A stretch of DNA of 6,538 nucleotides from an uncultured Clostridium sp. (GTDB lineage Bacteria > Bacillota > Clostridia > TANB77 > CAG-508): the NCBI GenBank assembly GCA_900555615.1, contig USMB01000053.1, positions 1 through 6,538 on the forward strand. Reading direction: 5' to 3'. Under the pieces are notes generated by a model that was not told the DNA's origin, did not search any database, and was given only the letters and a program-made list of their open reading frames with translations. Shown piece by piece: positions 4,486-6,538 of the stretch (positions are counted from its first letter, which is position 1; each line of letters starts with the position of its first letter). A program made the position numbers and the translations under genes.

Positions 4486-6288
4486 ATGAAGGAAATCAGC
4501 CCAACATACATAAATTTAAGAAATCCAAAGCATATAGAAATAGATGAAATGTATTATTCTAGCATATTAATAACAAACTATTATAGAGAGCAAACAGATT
4601 TAATTTTAAAAACAATAATAGATACAAATATTAATTTAAATATTTCTATTTTTTGCGAAAAGCAAGATACATATAAAACTATAAAAGATTTAACTTATCA
4701 TATTGGGAATGTAGGTGTAGATTTAAAAACAAATAACAAAAATAGACAAGATATAGATATTGCAGCTTTTACATATAATGATGCGAAATATATAAGAAAA
4801 GAATTACAAGTAAACAATGAAAATTTATATTTTTTATATATTTATATAACAACTTTTTCTACAAATTTAAGAGAACTAGATTATTTTGTAAATAAGTTGG
4901 AAGGGCTTTTGCAAAGTAAAGGAATGCAAACAAGAAAAGCATATTTTAGGCAAGAACAAGCATATTTATCTGTTCTACCAATAATGAAAAATGATATTGA
5001 TTTAAAAAATATTTCAAGAAGAAATATATTAACAAGTGGATTAGTATCTACATATCCATTTATCTCATCCGCGATATTTGATGAAGATGGAATTTTTATA
5101 GGAACCAATATTTATAACAATTCTTTAGTATTTGTGGATAGATATGACTCAACTAAATATAAAAATGCAAATATTTGCATTTTTGGTACAAGTGGTGCAG
5201 GTAAATCTTTTTATACTAAATTATTAATTTTACGATATAGATTATTAGGAATAGAACAATATATTATAGATCCAGATAGAGAATATGGGGAATTGTGTCA
5301 AAATTTAAATGGAACTTTGATAAAGATGGGACCAGGTTCAAACACTTTTATAAATATTTTTGATATAAGAGAGAATAGTTTAGAAGATGGAGAAACAGGA
5401 TATTTGGCTAACAAAATTAGTAAATTAATAGGATTTTTTAATCTGATTTTTGGCGATATAAACGAAGAAGAAAAGGCAATACTAGAAGAAAAATTAATAG
5501 AACTTTATAGAAGAAAGGGTATAACTTTTGATGATAATTCTTTACATAAGATAGAAAAAAACAAAATAAATATAAAACCTTGCTTTAAAGAGACGTTTGA
5601 CATGCCACTATTAGAAGATTTATGTAATCTATTAGAAGAGGATGAGAAAACAAAAATATTTAAAATAAAATTAATTCCATTTGTAAAGGGTTCTTTAAGT
5701 TTTTTTAATAATTACACAAATTTAAAAATGGACGATAAATTAGTGGTTGCAGATATTTATGAAATGGGAGAAGAAAATTTAAAGTATGCAATGTATGTAT
5801 TTATAGATTATTTCTGGGATAGGATAAAAAAAGATAGAAATGTAAAAAAAGCAATATATTTAGATGAAATCTGGAGATTAATAGGTGTTACATCTAACAA
5901 AGAAGTAGCAAGCTTTATATATAAAATATTTAAAACAATAAGAAAATTTGGAGGTAGTAGTGTAGCAATAACACAAGATATATCAGATTTATTTAGTTTA
6001 GATGAAGGAATATATGGAAAAAGTATTTTAAATAATTCCGAAATTAAAACATTTTTTGCTCTTGAAGAAGAAAATATTTTATTATTAAGTAAATATACAA
6101 ATCTGTCTGAAAAAGAAAAAATAGAAATAAAATCTCTAAAAAGAGGAGAATGTTTAATGTTTGTTGGCAATGAACATATTTTAACTAGAATAGATGCTGC
6201 ACAGTTCGAAAAAAATATAATTGAAAAAAGGAATGATGTAAATAATGAAAAAAATAATAACAGCATTAGCAAATCCAATGTTAAATAA
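4486..6288 (+). CDS. VirB4/TraC-family secretion ATPase
   Basis: This is a P-loop ATPase of the VirB4/TraC/TraE group, the cytoplasmic hexameric motor that powers type IV secretion and conjugative pilus assembly. The N-terminal domain (about 1-225) has SPTYINL (5-11), a YYREQ turn (32-36), the GMQTR/RQEQAYLSVLP region (146-165) and GLVSTYPF (185-192), all typical of VirB4. In the ATPase domain, Walker A is GTSGAGKS (234-241), the strand motif YIIDPDREY is at 259-267, Walker B is AIYLDEIW (456-463, D460/E461), the sensor region is GGSSVAITQDISDLF (489-503, Q497), and the conserved SLKRGE (550-555) may carry an arginine finger. All catalytic motifs are intact. At 600 residues it is shorter than classic VirB4 (about 800), with the missing N-terminal part apparently supplied by the preceding gene. 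The Asn-rich tail (582-600) overlaps the next gene by 44 bases. AAGGTG (4469-4474) lies 11 bases before ATG 4486; a longer form from ATT 4402 is possible. The substrate is unknown, and no relaxase or coupling protein is in view. Confidence 0.9.
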   Translation: MKEISPTYINLRNPKHIEIDEMYYSSILITNYYREQTDLILKTIIDTNINLNISIFCEKQDTYKTIKDLTYHIGNVGVDLKTNNKNRQDIDIAAFTYNDAKYIRKELQVNNENLYFLYIYITTFSTNLRELDYFVNKLEGLLQSKGMQTRKAYFRQEQAYLSVLPIMKNDIDLKNISRRNILTSGLVSTYPFISSAIFDEDGIFIGTNIYNNSLVFVDRYDSTKYKNANICIFGTSGAGKSFYTKLLILRYRLLGIEQYIIDPDREYGELCQNLNGTLIKMGPGSNTFINIFDIRENSLEDGETGYLANKISKLIGFFNLIFGDINEEEKAILEEKLIELYRRKGITFDDNSLHKIEKNKINIKPCFKETFDMPLLEDLCNLLEEDEKTKIFKIKLIPFVKGSLSFFNNYTNLKMDDKLVVADIYEMGEENLKYAMYVFIDYFWDRIKKDRNVKKAIYLDEIWRLIGVTSNKEVASFIYKIFKTIRKFGGSSVAITQDISDLFSLDEGIYGKSILNNSEIKTFFALEEENILLLSKYTNLSEKEKIEIKSLKRGECLMFVGNEHILTRIDAAQFEKNIIEKRNDVNNEKNNNSISKSNVK

Positions 6289-6538
6289 TGAACTAAAAAA
6301 ACAAAAAGATTTTATTATAATAGGAAATGATATTCAATATCAAGATGGAGTAAAAGAAGTACTAGAAAAAGAGAAAAATATAGATTTTTTAATATTGAGT
6401 GAAATATTACCTGGAGAAAATAAAATAGAAAAATTAATAGAATATATAAAAAAAGTAAATCCTAATATTAATATAATAATTATTTTAGAAAATAAAAAAG
6501 AAGAGTTAGAAAAATATTTATACTCTAAAAATATTTAC
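6245..6538 (+). CDS. CpaE/TadZ-like protein, N-terminal pseudo-receiver (partial)
   Basis: Ninety-eight codons are visible and the gene runs off the window. The product begins MKKIITALANPMLNNELKK and alternates short hydrophobic strands with helices: FIIIG (23-27), IDFLILSEILPGE (46-58), INIIIILE (75-82), YLYSKNIY (91-98). This is a response-regulator-like receiver fold. At the beta-3 site, where receivers read D-x-x-L-P-G, this protein has Ser52 followed by EILPG, and the acidic pair after beta-1 is missing, so phosphorylation is unlikely. Atypical receivers of this kind form the N-terminus of CpaE/TadZ proteins, which carry a ParA/MinD-like ATPase behind them and localise pilus or secretion machines; that second domain would lie beyond the window. 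The ATG is inside the previous gene, with a 44-base overlap. AAAGGA ends 12 bases before it, a loose ribosome site, and translational coupling to the ATPase is likely. The frame is closed upstream by TAA at 6239, so no earlier start exists. Confidence 0.7.
   Translation, partial: MKKIITALANPMLNNELKKQKDFIIIGNDIQYQDGVKEVLEKEKNIDFLILSEILPGENKIEKLIEYIKKVNPNINIIIILENKKEELEKYLYSKNIY

Noticed and set aside
4260..4511. Minus-strand open frame of 83 codons, Phe/Leu/Tyr-rich
   Set aside because: It is antisense to an A-rich coding strand. The hydrophobic composition is what complementing AAA/AAT/GAA codons produces.
4881..5108. Minus-strand open frame of 75 codons inside the ATPase gene
   Set aside because: It is fully contained in the antisense of a gene with intact catalytic motifs, and no ribosome site was noted.
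5808..6278. Minus-strand open frame of 156 codons inside the ATPase gene
   Set aside because: It covers the complement of Walker B and the C-terminal motifs. Its low-complexity Phe/Ser/Leu composition marks it as a shadow.
3827..6538. Recently acquired conjugative transposon
   Set aside because: No integrase, relaxase, insertion sequence or flanking direct repeat was seen, and composition matches the neighbouring core genes. The right side is not visible, so this is not excluded.

Overview
The window reads as chromosomal DNA from a very AT-rich, low-GC Gram-positive bacterium, most likely an uncultured gut-type member of the Clostridia. The basis is the A/T-dominated codon use, strong Shine-Dalgarno sites of the GGAGG type, purine-rich coding strands, and a GyrB carrying the clostridial-looking TOPRIM segment LPLWGKMLNVEKARADK. 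The lineage is inferred from these features, not tested.

Layout, left to right. Positions 1-146 are a non-coding A-rich leader with phased A-tracts, a small AT hairpin and the recF ribosome site. Positions 147-1220 hold recF (recombination mediator, ABC/SMC-type ATPase). A 58-base gap containing a bulged hairpin leads to gyrB at 1279-3210 (DNA gyrase B subunit). recF-gyrB is the classic arrangement next to the chromosomal dnaA/origin region, but gyrA does not follow. A long perfect palindrome (3214-3246) closes the replication genes. Positions 3247-3720 carry no convincing gene. This gap has inverted base skew (about 30 G against 68 C over 3251-3660), large inverted repeats and a degenerate repeat, and could hold a minus-strand structured RNA.

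A second operon begins at 3723. Two exact TGTCGAA elements lie 10 bp apart, which is the Spo0A '0A box' sequence and spacing. They are followed by a good sigma-A-type promoter (TTGACA, 18 bp, TATAAT) and three closely packed genes. The first (3827-4378) is a TraC-like/VirB4 N-terminal-domain protein. The second (4486-6288) is a VirB4/TraC-family P-loop ATPase. The third (6245 to the window end) begins with a receiver-like domain lacking the phospho-acceptor Asp and resembles the N-terminus of CpaE/TadZ-type proteins. Together they look like the cytoplasmic motor and accessory part of a type IV secretion-like or pilus-like envelope machine encoded beside gyrB.

The main points of interest are the possible Spo0A control of this machine, the split VirB4-type module, and the lack of an ATG/GTG/TTG start at the expected position behind the ribosome sites of two consecutive genes. 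Also notable is the skew-inverted, fold-rich gap after gyrB.
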